NCBI RefSeq assembly: GCF_003019275.1
Contig: NZ_CP027848.1
Location: 2,031,132-2,095,131, forward strand
Length of the DNA stretch: 64,000 nucleotides
Direction of reading: 5' to 3'
Origin: Staphylococcus muscae
GTDB lineage: Bacteria; Bacillota; Bacilli; Staphylococcales; Staphylococcaceae
The notes under the pieces were generated by a model. The model saw nothing but the letters and a program-made list of their open reading frames with translations, made no database searches and had not been told where the DNA came from. Below, one piece after another: positions 40,560 through 49,328 of the stretch (positions are counted from its first letter, which is position 1; each line of letters begins with the position of its first letter). The position numbers and the translations under genes were made by a program.

Positions 40560-41267
40560 ATGAGAATAGAGCGCATTGATGATATGACTGTTAAATTATT
40601 TATCACATATACGGATATTGAGGCACGTGGCTTCAGAAGAGAAGATTTGTGGACGAATCGTAAACGTGGAGAAGAGTTCTTCTGGTCAGTTATGGAAGAA
40701 GTCAATGAAGAAGAAGACTTCGTTGTCGAAGGTCCGTTATGGATCCAAGTTCATGCTTTTGAAAAAGGTGTGGAAGTGACGATTTCAAAATCTAAAAATG
40801 AATCAGAAATGGGTATGTCAGAGGACATGAACGCCTTTGAGGAAATCGACAACCATTTAAGTGATCTTTTATCTCAGTCATTCAAAGAGCATGACGAAGC
40901 TGAACCACAAAATCATGCGACAAAGAAAGAACAAAAAGCACAAAGAAGTGTATCAAGTGGTAATGTACCATTAACACCAACAGCTATTTTCAAATTTGAC
41001 GACTTAGAGTCAGTCATTGCATATGCACATCGTCATAATCAGCAATTGACGCAGTTTGAAGATTTACTGTACATGTTAGACCAACAATATTATTACGTTG
41101 TTCATTTTGATGCACGTGTGACAGAAGATGAAATTCATGACTTTTACAGCCAAATGTTAGAATTTGCATCATTGAGTGACAAAACAGAATTATATCTTAA
41201 TGATTACGGTAAGATTGTAATGAGCTATAACGTGACAGAACAAGTCAAACGTTATTTCACATTATAA
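40560..41267 (+). CDS. mecA: ClpC adaptor protein MecA (not PBP2a)
   Basis: A 235-residue MecA/YpbH-family adaptor that delivers substrates to ClpC and promotes its assembly. It has the N-terminal substrate domain (MRIERIDDMTVKLFITYTDIEARGF), an acidic and Ser/Gln-rich linker (about 95-130) and the C-terminal ClpC-binding domain with FDDLESVIAYAHR. The name collides with the unrelated beta-lactam-resistance gene mecA; this protein has nothing in common with PBP2a. In S. aureus the equivalent gene is also called trfA and affects glycopeptide resistance. The SD is AAGGGAG about 10 bases upstream. It is followed by a terminator. Confidence 0.9.
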   Translation: MRIERIDDMTVKLFITYTDIEARGFRREDLWTNRKRGEEFFWSVMEEVNEEEDFVVEGPLWIQVHAFEKGVEVTISKSKNESEMGMSEDMNAFEEIDNHLSDLLSQSFKEHDEAEPQNHATKKEQKAQRSVSSGNVPLTPTAIFKFDDLESVIAYAHRHNQQLTQFEDLLYMLDQQYYYVVHFDARVTEDEIHDFYSQMLEFASLSDKTELYLNDYGKIVMSYNVTEQVKRYFTL

Positions 41268-41275
41268 GTATCTTA

Positions 41276-41326
41276 AAAAGTAGCACATTGCAACCCGCTT
41301 TTTTATCAAAGTGGAGCAGTGTGCTT
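41276..41326 (+). terminator. Terminator after the mecA adaptor gene
   Basis: AAAAGTAGCACATTGC and GCAGTGTGCTTTTT pair with one bulge and a long loop, ending in TTTTT. Confidence 0.7.
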
Positions 41327-41393
41327 TTTATTTGTTAAAAAGTGTGATGAGTAAATAACGGAATCTATGCGTGTTATAAGTTGAGGTGATTGG

Positions 41394-42353
41394 ATGTTAA
41401 CAGCTTATAACGAAAAACAAGAACGTGTGCTTGCACGTAATGCGCATAAAGATGCATCGTATTACTGTCCTGTATGTCATGAACAACTGATTCTCAAGCA
41501 AGGCAATAAAAATATTGCACATTTTGCGCATGGACGTCAGTGTGCGCATCATGCCAATGGCGAGACTTTATTACATTGTAAGTTAAAATTATTGCTATTT
41601 CATATAATGTCAAATTATGATAATGATGTACAACTCGAACCTTACTTATCGGATATTCAACAAATACCGGATATTGTTGTAGGTAAATATGCGATTGAAG
41701 TCCAATTGAGTCCATTGCCTATCCAACAAATGCATAAAAGAACGGAAGGGTTGGTGCGTGCTGGTTATCGTGTTATCTGGTTGACAACATTACCAAGATA
41801 TCGACATGGTGTTTACTATTTAAACCAGCTACAACAAAATTGTATTGATCCATTGCACTGTGAGATGTACGGGATTCATCCAATTAACTATCAATTATAT
41901 CGTTTGAACAATATGGTGAGTCTTACCGCACGTCAATTTCATGCAGATTGTGAGCCAATTGCATATGAACAGTTGCTTTCAGATGACATACGAAATAGTG
42001 TAGGGATGATAACAGTGCGCAAACTCGCAACGGCACGTATTATGCAATATTTAGTACAATGTCGACGTAAAAGAAGTGTCCATGACCCAGTGTTGTCACT
42101 GGTCTATCAGATGAAATTGACCGAAGCACAAGTTATTCAACTGACAGGGTTTATATTTCCAGAACAAATTCATGTGTATACGCATCCAGTGTTATGGCAG
42201 TTGAAAGTTTTTGAAGCTCTGAGATATCAACGTGATCCATGCCATGTACTAGCGCGTTGTATTAAGCTGCGTCAATTTGCAATAGGAAACTATTCATCGC
42301 TCGAAATCATTACACAATTAGTAGAGCGATATAGAAAGATTATAAAATTATAA
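41394..42353 (+). CDS. coiA: Competence protein CoiA family
   Basis: A 319-residue CoiA-like protein. Near the N-terminus is a zinc-ribbon-like pair (YYCPVCHEQLILKQG) followed by HFAH, and then a restriction-endonuclease-like core with D and E-x-Q (IPDIVVGKYAIEVQLSPL), the CoiA nuclease-like motif. CoiA takes part in processing or recombination of incoming DNA in competent streptococci; its role in staphylococci is less clear. TTGAGGTG lies before the ATG. It precedes pepF, a conserved neighbourhood in Firmicutes. Confidence 0.85.
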   Translation: MLTAYNEKQERVLARNAHKDASYYCPVCHEQLILKQGNKNIAHFAHGRQCAHHANGETLLHCKLKLLLFHIMSNYDNDVQLEPYLSDIQQIPDIVVGKYAIEVQLSPLPIQQMHKRTEGLVRAGYRVIWLTTLPRYRHGVYYLNQLQQNCIDPLHCEMYGIHPINYQLYRLNNMVSLTARQFHADCEPIAYEQLLSDDIRNSVGMITVRKLATARIMQYLVQCRRKRSVHDPVLSLVYQMKLTEAQVIQLTGFIFPEQIHVYTHPVLWQLKVFEALRYQRDPCHVLARCIKLRQFAIGNYSSLEIITQLVERYRKIIKL

Positions 42354-42436
42354 GAAAATTATGTCTATTTTTTGACAAAAATAAACTTAAAATGAGAAAA
42401 TAGTATAACTCATCTCATAAATCAAGGAGGAAAAGT

Positions 42437-44248
42437 ATGACGAACCAAAGAACACGTACAGAACAAGAACAAAAATTTCCACAGCACACATGGGACTTAA
42501 CAACGATTTTTAAAGATGATGCGGCTTGGGAAGTAGCCTATGATCAAGTAGCAAACCGTATCGGTGAAGAAGAACAATTCAAAGGACATCTCGGTGATGA
42601 TGCGGAAACACTTTATGCGGCACTGAGATTACAAGATGAAATTGAAGTGGATTTGGAAGCTGTCTATGTTTATGCACATTTAAAACAAGACCAAGATACA
42701 GGGAATGATCACTATACTGGATTAGAATCACGTGCGCACCAATTAATCATCCGATTCAGTTCGGCGTGGAGTTTCTTAGTTCCTGAGTTGTTACAAATTG
42801 AAGAAGAGAAGATTCAATCATTTTTAGCATCACATGAAGGATTAAAACATTATGCCTTTGCACTAGAAATGATTAATCATAAACGTCCACATGTCTTAGA
42901 TGCGGATAAAGAAAAATTATTGACGGAAGCACAAGATGCGCTATCAACACCAAGCAATGTATACAGTATGTTCGATAATGCAGACTTAACATTTGAAGAT
43001 GTAACAGACAAAGATGGAAACAAACACTCATTAACTCAAGGAACATTCATTAAATATCTAGAGTCAGATGACCGCCAATTACGTCAGTCAGCATATGAAA
43101 ACGTCTATAAAGCATATGGAGCATATAATAATACTTTAAGTGCAACATTAGCTGGAGAAGTGAAAAAGCATGTTTTCAATGCACGTGCTCATAACTATAA
43201 AACAGCCCGTGAACAGGCACTTAGCAACAATTACATACCAGAAGAAGTATACGATAATCTTGTAAAAACTGTACACAAATACTTGCCATTACTTCACAGA
43301 TATACTGAGTTGCGCAAAAAGTTATTAGGTATTGATGACTTGAAAATGTACGATATGTATACACCACTTGTGAAGGATATTAAGTTTGATATGCCCTATG
43401 AAGAAGCAGTTGAGTGGATGTTAAAAGGATTAGCACCAATGGGTGAAAACTACTTAAAAGTCATCAAAGAAGGTTTGGATAACGGCTGGGTAGATGTGTA
43501 TGAAAATAAAGGGAAGCGTTCAGGTGCATACTCTTCAGGGTCTCATCAAACAAACCCGTTTATCTTATTAAACTGGTCAGATACAGTTTCGGATTTATTT
43601 ACATTGGTACATGAATTTGGTCACTCAGCGCATAGCTATTTCAGTAGAGAAAACCAATCTTCAACATATAGTGGCTATTCAATCTTTGTTGCTGAAGTTG
43701 CTTCTACTTGTAACGAAGCATTATTAAGTCATTATATGGAACAGCATCTTGACGACAAACGTCGCTTATTGTTACTAAACCAAGAGTTAGAACGCTTCAG
43801 AGCAACGTTATTCCGTCAAACAATGTTTGCGGAGTTTGAACATAAAATTCATACGATTGAAGAAGCAGGAGAGCCTTTAACTGCACACCGTATGAATCAA
43901 GAATATGCACAATTAAATCGTCAATATTTTGGTGATGTAGTAGAAACAGATGACTTTATCAGCAAAGAGTGGTCACGTATTCCACACTTCTACATGAACT
44001 ATTATGTTTACCAATATGCGACAGGGTATAGTGCAGCGCAAAGTTTAAGCCATCAAATCTTAACAGAAGGTGAGCCAGCAGTAGAAAGATATGTCAATGA
44101 GTTCTTGAAAAAAGGTAGCTCAAACTATCCAATCGAACTATTGAAAAATGCAGGTGTGGATATGACAACACCACAGCCAATTGAAGATGCATTGCACGTA
44201 TTTGAACAAAAATTAGATGCCTTTGAAGCATTGATGGAATCATTATAA
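42437..44248 (+). CDS. pepF: Oligoendopeptidase F
   Basis: A 603-residue M3-family zinc metallopeptidase that cuts short peptides in the cytoplasm. The zinc motif HEFGHSAH lies near residue 392, with the third ligand Glu further on (FVAEVASTCNE). The N-terminal helical domain begins PQHTWDLTTIF, typical of PepF. AAGGAGG lies 7 bases before the ATG. Working with Opp-3 imported peptides is plausible. Promoter sequence for RsaE begins just after its stop. Confidence 0.95.
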   Translation: MTNQRTRTEQEQKFPQHTWDLTTIFKDDAAWEVAYDQVANRIGEEEQFKGHLGDDAETLYAALRLQDEIEVDLEAVYVYAHLKQDQDTGNDHYTGLESRAHQLIIRFSSAWSFLVPELLQIEEEKIQSFLASHEGLKHYAFALEMINHKRPHVLDADKEKLLTEAQDALSTPSNVYSMFDNADLTFEDVTDKDGNKHSLTQGTFIKYLESDDRQLRQSAYENVYKAYGAYNNTLSATLAGEVKKHVFNARAHNYKTAREQALSNNYIPEEVYDNLVKTVHKYLPLLHRYTELRKKLLGIDDLKMYDMYTPLVKDIKFDMPYEEAVEWMLKGLAPMGENYLKVIKEGLDNGWVDVYENKGKRSGAYSSGSHQTNPFILLNWSDTVSDLFTLVHEFGHSAHSYFSRENQSSTYSGYSIFVAEVASTCNEALLSHYMEQHLDDKRRLLLLNQELERFRATLFRQTMFAEFEHKIHTIEEAGEPLTAHRMNQEYAQLNRQYFGDVVETDDFISKEWSRIPHFYMNYYVYQYATGYSAAQSLSHQILTEGEPAVERYVNEFLKKGSSNYPIELLKNAGVDMTTPQPIEDALHVFEQKLDAFEALMESL

Positions 44249-44274
44249 AATGAATTCGTTTACAATTTGACGGA

Positions 44275-44337
44275 TTTGTGAAAAGTTTAATTTTTGCAAG
44301 TTAAAGGGTTGAAACCTTGGTATGAGCATGATATATT
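44275..44337 (+). promoter_or_regulatory. rsaE promoter with SrrA/ResD-like site
   Basis: TTGAAA (44309-44314), 17 bases, TATATT (44332-44337). Upstream, TTTGTGAAAA (44275-44284) resembles the ResD/SrrA binding element TTTGTGAA known to act on roxS/rsaE. Binding is inferred. Confidence 0.65.
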
Positions 44338-44344
44338 ATGAACA

Positions 44345-44442
44345 TGAAATTAATCACATAACAAACATACCCCTTTGTTTGAAGTGAAAAATTTCTCCCA
44401 TCCCCTTTGTTTAGCGCCGTGTTAGAGCACGGCGTTTTTTTT
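44345..44442 (+). ncRNA. rsaE: Small regulatory RNA RsaE (RoxS)
   Basis: The block starting GAAATTAATCACATAAC, with C-rich single-stranded motifs ACCCCTTTG and CTCCCATCCCC, ends in the terminator hairpin GCGCCGTG/CACGGCG plus Ts. This is the known RsaE/RoxS sequence pattern of Staphylococcus and Bacillus, and the place between pepF and spxH is the S. aureus location. The length of about 98 bases fits. RsaE represses central-metabolism and amino-acid-catabolism mRNAs by pairing UCCC motifs with their SD sequences. Recognition is from memory of the conserved sequence; no search was run. Confidence 0.92.
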
Positions 44443-44461
44443 ATGCTTTTTTAACGCTTAA

Positions 44462-44504
44462 AAAACCTCACCACAATCAGTTTTAAAGATTGTGGTGAGG
44501 TTTT
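44462..44504. terminator. Terminator after spxH
   Basis: A perfect 17-bp stem, AAAACCTCACCACAATC/GATTGTGGTGAGGTTTT, with a 9-base loop, flanked by A/T runs. It ends spxH transcription on the minus strand and backs up RsaE termination on the plus strand. Confidence 0.88.
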
Positions 44505-44521
44505 AATCATAACGAGCGTGT

Positions 44522-45316
44522 TTATATACGAGACTTCCAGTATTCACCCTCAGGATATTTAAGTTTTTCTATTTTGCGTTGTAAAGCAAGCTTTTTCAGT
44601 TCTTTACGTAAAGTACGTTCAGGCCATTCATAGATCGTTAAAAGTTCTTCTTCTGTTACTAACTGCTTTTGCTGAATGTAATCAGCAAGTGTGGGGGGTA
44701 AACTTTTTTCAATCGTTGTCCCAATCATTTCATTAATGATGTACGTGTAAATATGATATGGATATAACCCTTCAACTTTCAAACCTTCTTCGTGAACATC
44801 TTCATTAAAAAAGACGAGTGATGGTGCCATATCAATATCCATTTCACGAGCGATGTGTAAGTCTACTTTCAAACTATCACGCAACTTACCATTGTTGATA
44901 TCTTCTTGGAAAACATCATAATCAAGACCAGCATTAACGATACATTTCGCAATCATATCTTCAGTGACAATGTCACAATTCGGTATAATCTCATTTTGTA
45001 ACAAATGCATAAAACGATGTGCACGTGAGCGACCTTGTAATTCGGCTGCTTTGAAGACGAGTGCAATATTATCTCGGTCTGATGTGCTTTGTGCTTGGCA
45101 CTTAGTCAGTACGCGTAAAGATGGGTTCAAAATATGACGAATAGAGATATATTGATGATATTCAATTCTTAATTTAGCTAAGATAGCGGATAATTTAAAG
45201 CTGTCTTTACAAAAAGGATCAAAAAAGGAATAGATCTCAATTTTGCTTACAGGAGTAAGGTCTGAATTGTTTTGATAATCCTTATTACTCGCTATAACCT
45301 TTAATTCTTCCGTCAT
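44522..45316 (-). CDS. spxH: ClpXP adaptor SpxH (YjbH)
   Basis: A 264-residue DsbA-like thioredoxin-fold protein that presents Spx to ClpXP for degradation. The motif IYSFFDPFCKDSFKLSAIL is at the active-site position. The usual second Cys of a CxxC is Ser here (CKDS, codon AGC). Also present are the family blocks RHILNPSLRVLTKCQAQST, IAREMDIDMAPSLVFFNED and GLYPYHIYTYIINEM. The ATG at 45316 has AGGTGA just upstream; the frame extends to a GTG at 45325. It follows the truncated haemoglobin gene by 15 bases on the minus strand, a conserved YjbI-YjbH pairing. Confidence 0.92.
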   Translation of the reverse strand: MTEELKVIASNKDYQNNSDLTPVSKIEIYSFFDPFCKDSFKLSAILAKLRIEYHQYISIRHILNPSLRVLTKCQAQSTSDRDNIALVFKAAELQGRSRAHRFMHLLQNEIIPNCDIVTEDMIAKCIVNAGLDYDVFQEDINNGKLRDSLKVDLHIAREMDIDMAPSLVFFNEDVHEEGLKVEGLYPYHIYTYIINEMIGTTIEKSLPPTLADYIQQKQLVTEEELLTIYEWPERTLRKELKKLALQRKIEKLKYPEGEYWKSRI

Positions 45317-45331
45317 TTTGTTCACCTACAA

Positions 45332-45703
45332 TTAGTTTTCTGTGTTAACCATATAGTTTGCAGTTAATCGAAGTCTTTCGTACAAATAATCGCCAACACC
45401 GTCTGGAAATTGAGCTGTCTCAATGGCTGTGTGCATATTTTCTAACCATGCATCTTTGGCATGATGATCAATGACAAATGGCATATGTCGTTTTTTTAAC
45501 ATTGGATGACCATGTTCTTGCGTGTATAAGTCAGGGCCACCTAGAAATTGTGTTAAAAATTGTTTTTGTTTACGTGCTGTTTCAGCAAAATCGCCTGGGA
45601 ACAAGTGGTTAATACGATCGTCATTTTCAACAAGTGTATAAAAATGATCAATCATACGATAAAGTGCTTCTTGTCCAATGATTTCGTAAGGCGTTTGTTT
45701 CAT
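45332..45703 (-). CDS. Group II truncated haemoglobin
   Basis: A 123-residue 2-on-2 globin, YjbI type. It has the B-helix FYTLV (Tyr B10 region), the CD region HLFPGDFAETARKQKQFLTQFLGGP, the conserved GHPMLKKRHMPF with the likely proximal His, and a W in AWLENM. It probably binds oxygen or NO or supports redox chemistry. The ATG at 45703 follows AAAAGGTG; a GTG extension 3 codons upstream is less likely. It lies immediately upstream of spxH, a gene pair kept in Bacillus and Staphylococcus and likely co-transcribed. Confidence 0.9.
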   Translation of the reverse strand: MKQTPYEIIGQEALYRMIDHFYTLVENDDRINHLFPGDFAETARKQKQFLTQFLGGPDLYTQEHGHPMLKKRHMPFVIDHHAKDAWLENMHTAIETAQFPDGVGDYLYERLRLTANYMVNTEN

Positions 45704-45870
45704 GCGTATCACCTTTTAGTTTTGTTATATATATAAATAATAACACGAAATTTTCCATTTCAAAGTAAAAACACTTATAACAACAAGGTTATGAAATAAG
45801 TTGTTAAAAACTGGGGAAAATATACGAAGTTGCATCGAAATGAATGGTGCTAAGTTAAAAAATATATAGA

Positions 45871-45917
45871 AAAAGGAAAGACAGAAATCTACATGTAAAA
45901 ATAGCTTCTGTCTTTCC
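45871..45917 (-). terminator. Terminator after the CYTH gene
   Basis: On the minus strand, GGAAAGACAGAA and TTCTGTCTTTCC (12 bp) with an 18-19 base loop, followed by TTTTTC. It starts 5 bases after the stop. Confidence 0.82.
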
Positions 45918-45922
45918 AAGAT

Positions 45923-46504
45923 TTATTCCATACTTTGACGTCTTTTGAAGAAACGCTGCACCTTATTTAAAGGTGTCTTGTGAGTTAAGTGATAAGTATC
46001 TAATATTTGAGTGAATGCTTCATAACCATCATGATAATCATCGACTTCAAATTCTAATTCAAAATCTTCAGTACCTAAATATTCGCTATAATCTAAGACA
46101 ACTAAACCAGAAGGCGTAGTTGTTTCAAGTCGATGTGTTGTAAGATATCCTAATATTGTAAGTTGTGATGCATCAATATGAAACTGATCCAAAACATTAC
46201 GAATATCGTTTGGGATGATGTGTTCTGGTAGCTGTGCACTCGTTTTAGGCTGATATGACGTTGGATAATTATATTCTGTAAGCCCAACTTCTCCGGGAAC
46301 TTTCAATGTTAATTCATTCGATTTATCTGATCGCACACGAATGCGTAATGCCATTTTATGTGACATCAATTGGAAGTCAGGTGTGTCGATATAAAAGTTT
46401 GTTTGGGTAAAAGGTGGGGTATCAGAAAAGTAAGCAGTTTTCATCGTTCTATAAGTATTTTCATCTAATAGTTGCTTGAATTCAATCTCTTGCTCAATCG
46501 CCAT
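45923..46504 (-). CDS. CYTH domain (triphosphate tunnel metalloenzyme) protein
   Basis: A 193-residue YjbK-like protein. It begins with the CYTH signature E-x-E-x-K (MAIEQEIEFK), followed by alternating basic and acidic strands: MALRIRVRSD, ELTLKVPG, and ELEFEVDDYHDG. Such proteins hydrolyse triphosphates such as inorganic triphosphate or ThTP in a beta-barrel tunnel. It faces away from the UPF0738-relQ operon, just as YjbK neighbours YjbL-YjbM in Bacillus. A short SD (AAAAAGGAGTG) precedes the ATG. The substrate is not determined. Confidence 0.87.
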   Translation of the reverse strand: MAIEQEIEFKQLLDENTYRTMKTAYFSDTPPFTQTNFYIDTPDFQLMSHKMALRIRVRSDKSNELTLKVPGEVGLTEYNYPTSYQPKTSAQLPEHIIPNDIRNVLDQFHIDASQLTILGYLTTHRLETTTPSGLVVLDYSEYLGTEDFELEFEVDDYHDGYEAFTQILDTYHLTHKTPLNKVQRFFKRRQSME

Positions 46505-46635
46505 AGTGTGTCACTCCTTTTTGTTTATTATGCAGCAGTTTTTATAGGATGAAAAGGATTTTACAAATGCAATAATTGACCGATGAGCCGATGGGGAAAT
46601 TGTGTTAAACTATAACATGATAAGGAGGAGTACCA

Positions 46636-46983
46636 ATGCGTATTTATGTCAATGAAATTAAAATTAAAGATGATCGTATTTTATGTTATACAGAACAATC
46701 AACAGAAGGATTCACTGATGCAGGCCAAATGATAGTCGATAGTGATAATTATGCATTTGTGCACCTTTTGGATGATGGGTCAGCATTTTCTTATTTAATA
46801 TTTGTGCAAGAAACATGGTCCATGTTACACGAACATCGTGACAAAAAGGTAATAATCAATGACACATTGGAGTTACCAAGCTTTAAGAATGAATTAGAGT
46901 ACTTATTAGACAATATTGTTGGCAACTCTAATTATGGTAAGTCATTCGTTGAGGCGGTAGAGCAAACGTTTGAACTAGTATGA
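46636..46983 (+). CDS. UPF0738 family protein
   Basis: A 115-residue soluble protein starting [18 protein letters not shown], with [31 protein letters not shown], matching the UPF0738 family seen before relQ in staphylococci. AAGGAGGAG lies before the ATG. It is the first gene of the cluster UPF0738-relQ-nadK-rluD-like-mgtE-cpaA with gaps of 16 bases or less, so it is likely co-transcribed. The function is unknown. Confidence 0.82.
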   Translation: MRIYVNEIKIKDDRILCYTEQSTEGFTDAGQMIVDSDNYAFVHLLDDGSAFSYLIFVQETWSMLHEHRDKKVIINDTLELPSFKNELEYLLDNIVGNSNYGKSFVEAVEQTFELV

Positions 46984-46999
46984 AGCGGAGTGAAGCATT

Positions 47000-47641
47000 A
47001 TGAATCAATGGGATATTTTTCTAGCACCTTATCGTCAAGCAATTGATGAGTTGAAAATTAAACTCAAAGGTTTGAGAAAGCAATATGAAGTTACGGAACA
47101 TCACTCACCGATTGAGTTTGTGACAGGCCGTGTCAAACCGATTACGAGTATTATCGATAAGGCAAACAAAAGGGGCATTCCTTTTGACCACTTAGCAGAA
47201 GAGATGTATGACATTGCAGGGTTACGCATGATGTGTCAATTTGTAGAAGATATTGATAAAGTCGTAGAACTGTTGCGTCAACGTGAAGACTTCAAAGTGG
47301 TAGAGGAACGTGATTATATCAGCAATACAAAGCAAAGTGGATATCGTTCATATCATGTCATTATTGCGTATCCAATCGAAACATTGAATGGGAAAACAAC
47401 AATACTTGCAGAAATTCAAATTCGTACGTTAGCGATGAATTTTTGGGCAACGATTGAACATACATTGCGCTACAAGTATGACGGTGATTATCCACCAGAA
47501 ATTCAAAATCGACTTGAACGTGCAGCAGAAGCAGCCTTTTCTTTAGATGAAGAAATGTCTGAGATTAAGGATGAAATTCAAGAAGCACAGAAATATTATT
47601 CAAAAAAACGTGCACATAAGCATGAGGACAGTGAGGTGTAA
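47000..47641 (+). CDS. relQ: Small alarmone synthetase RelQ
   Basis: A 213-residue (p)ppGpp synthetase without hydrolase or regulatory domains. Synthetase motifs are visible: [29 protein letters not shown], and [27 protein letters not shown]. Small alarmone synthetases form tetramers and respond to cell-wall stress in S. aureus. The SD AAGCGGAGTG lies before the ATG. It is second in the operon and is separated by two bases from nadK. Confidence 0.95.
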   Translation: MNQWDIFLAPYRQAIDELKIKLKGLRKQYEVTEHHSPIEFVTGRVKPITSIIDKANKRGIPFDHLAEEMYDIAGLRMMCQFVEDIDKVVELLRQREDFKVVEERDYISNTKQSGYRSYHVIIAYPIETLNGKTTILAEIQIRTLAMNFWATIEHTLRYKYDGDYPPEIQNRLERAAEAAFSLDEEMSEIKDEIQEAQKYYSKKRAHKHEDSEV

Positions 47642-47643
47642 CG

Positions 47644-48453
47644 ATGCGCTATGTGATCCTTTCTAAGGGGGATGCTAAGTCAGAAGCACTGAAACATAAG
47701 ATGATGCGGCATATGCAAGATTTCAAAATGATAGAAGACAAAGAAAATCCTGAAATTGTCATCTCTGTCGGAGGAGATGGAACCTTATTGCAGGCTTTCC
47801 ATCAATATAGTCATATGTTATCTCGATGTGCATTTGTAGGTATACATACTGGCCATTTAGGGTTCTATGCTGACTGGTTACCGCATGAAGTAGAAAAGCT
47901 TATCATTGAAATACACAACTCAGAATTCCAAGTGATTGAATATCCATTGTTAGAAATCATTGTCCGCTATAATGACGATGGTTATGAAACGCGGTATTTG
48001 GCACTCAACGAAGCAACGATGAAAACTGAGAATGGCACAACGCTTGTAGTGGATCTAGATATTCGAGGTCAACATTTTGAACGCTTTCGTGGGGACGGTC
48101 TCTGCGTGTCAACACCATCAGGTTCAACAGCATACAATAAGGCGCTAGGTGGGGCACTTATACATCCGTCTTTAGAAGCGATTCAAATTGCGGAAATTGC
48201 ATCAATTAATAACCGTGTGTTCCGTACAGTAGGATCACCGCTTGTGTTACCTAAACATCACACATGTCATATTAAGCCTGTTAATCATGATGTCATTTTG
48301 ACAACGATTGATCATGTCAGTGTGAAGCATAAAAATGTGAATGCCATTCAATATCGTGTAGCGAATGAAAAGATTCGTTTTGCACGTTTCCGTCCATTCC
48401 CATTCTGGAAACGTGTGCATGATTCATTCATTTCAAGTGGTGAAGATGTGTGA
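47644..48453 (+). CDS. nadK: NAD kinase
   Basis: A 269-residue kinase that phosphorylates NAD+ to NADP+. The ATP/active-site motif [10 protein letters not shown] places the catalytic Asp at residue 45, with ALNEATMK and the conserved [26 protein letters not shown] following. GTGAGGTG lies before the ATG. It is linked to relQ by two bases and overlaps the next gene by four. In S. aureus this gene is also called ppnK. Confidence 0.96.
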   Translation: MRYVILSKGDAKSEALKHKMMRHMQDFKMIEDKENPEIVISVGGDGTLLQAFHQYSHMLSRCAFVGIHTGHLGFYADWLPHEVEKLIIEIHNSEFQVIEYPLLEIIVRYNDDGYETRYLALNEATMKTENGTTLVVDLDIRGQHFERFRGDGLCVSTPSGSTAYNKALGGALIHPSLEAIQIAEIASINNRVFRTVGSPLVLPKHHTCHIKPVNHDVILTTIDHVSVKHKNVNAIQYRVANEKIRFARFRPFPFWKRVHDSFISSGEDV

Positions 48454-49304
48454 TTTTTACGTATCGTGTCACAGAGGTTCAGACGCTTAAAACTTTTTTA
48501 TATCAACAACGTTTTTCGAAAAAGACGATTAGCGCCATAAAACAAAATGGCGCTTTACTTGTGAATCAACATCCAAGAACAGTTCGACACCTGTTACAAG
48601 TTGGAGATGAAGTGATTGTACAGTTGCCTGATGAGATTCCGAGTACATCTCTGATTCCTTTCAATCAGCCACTCCATGTTTTATATGAAGATACGTGGCT
48701 GTTAATCATTGCCAAGCCGGCACATCAGAATAGTGCACCTTCACGTGAACATCCACATGAAAGTCTTGTTGAGCAGGCGTTGGCGCATATGCAGTGGCGA
48801 AAAGAAACGGGGATCCCGCATATTGTGACACGTTTAGATCGTCATACAATGGGAATTGTAGTGATAGCAAAATCACGCCATGTCCATCATTTGATGTCAT
48901 TGACTGAGATTGAGAAAATTTATGAATGTTTGTGTGTTGGAAGGTTAACAGCATCGGATGTGATTGAAGCACCGATTGGTCGTGCGTCAGACAGTATTAT
49001 TAATCGTATCGTGACAAAAGATGGAAAATACGCAAAAACATTATACACACCCATACAAACAACGGGCGATTATACTTGGTGTCGTGTCACACTATTGACC
49101 GGAAGAACGCATCAAATACGTGTGCATTTTCAACATATCGGACACGGTATTGTAGGTGATGGACTATATGGTATGTTACATCACCGTTATGATACACAAT
49201 TGTTAAAGTGTGCAGAAATAAAATTTGTACATCCCATCACAGATGATATCGTTCATATAAAATCGCAAACACCTGATTTTGGACAAATACTTACAACACT
49301 ATAA
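48450..49304 (+). CDS. RluA-family 23S rRNA/tRNA pseudouridine synthase
   Basis: A 284-residue RluA-type synthase. The catalytic Asp is in [17 protein letters not shown], with an N-terminal S4-like region ([18 protein letters not shown]) and the C-terminal [24 protein letters not shown] motif. The start is GTG at 48450, overlapping the nadK stop by four bases (GTGA). The substrate (23S rRNA versus other RNAs) cannot be told from sequence; the neighbourhood matches YjbO of Bacillus. Confidence 0.9.
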   Translation: MIFTYRVTEVQTLKTFLYQQRFSKKTISAIKQNGALLVNQHPRTVRHLLQVGDEVIVQLPDEIPSTSLIPFNQPLHVLYEDTWLLIIAKPAHQNSAPSREHPHESLVEQALAHMQWRKETGIPHIVTRLDRHTMGIVVIAKSRHVHHLMSLTEIEKIYECLCVGRLTASDVIEAPIGRASDSIINRIVTKDGKYAKTLYTPIQTTGDYTWCRVTLLTGRTHQIRVHFQHIGHGIVGDGLYGMLHHRYDTQLLKCAEIKFVHPITDDIVHIKSQTPDFGQILTTL

Positions 49305-49328
49305 ATTTACATATTGGAGGTGACGCAT

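Noticed and set aside
40560..41267. mecA as a methicillin-resistance gene
   Set aside because: The protein is the ClpC adaptor MecA; it has no transpeptidase motifs and no SCCmec elements are nearby.
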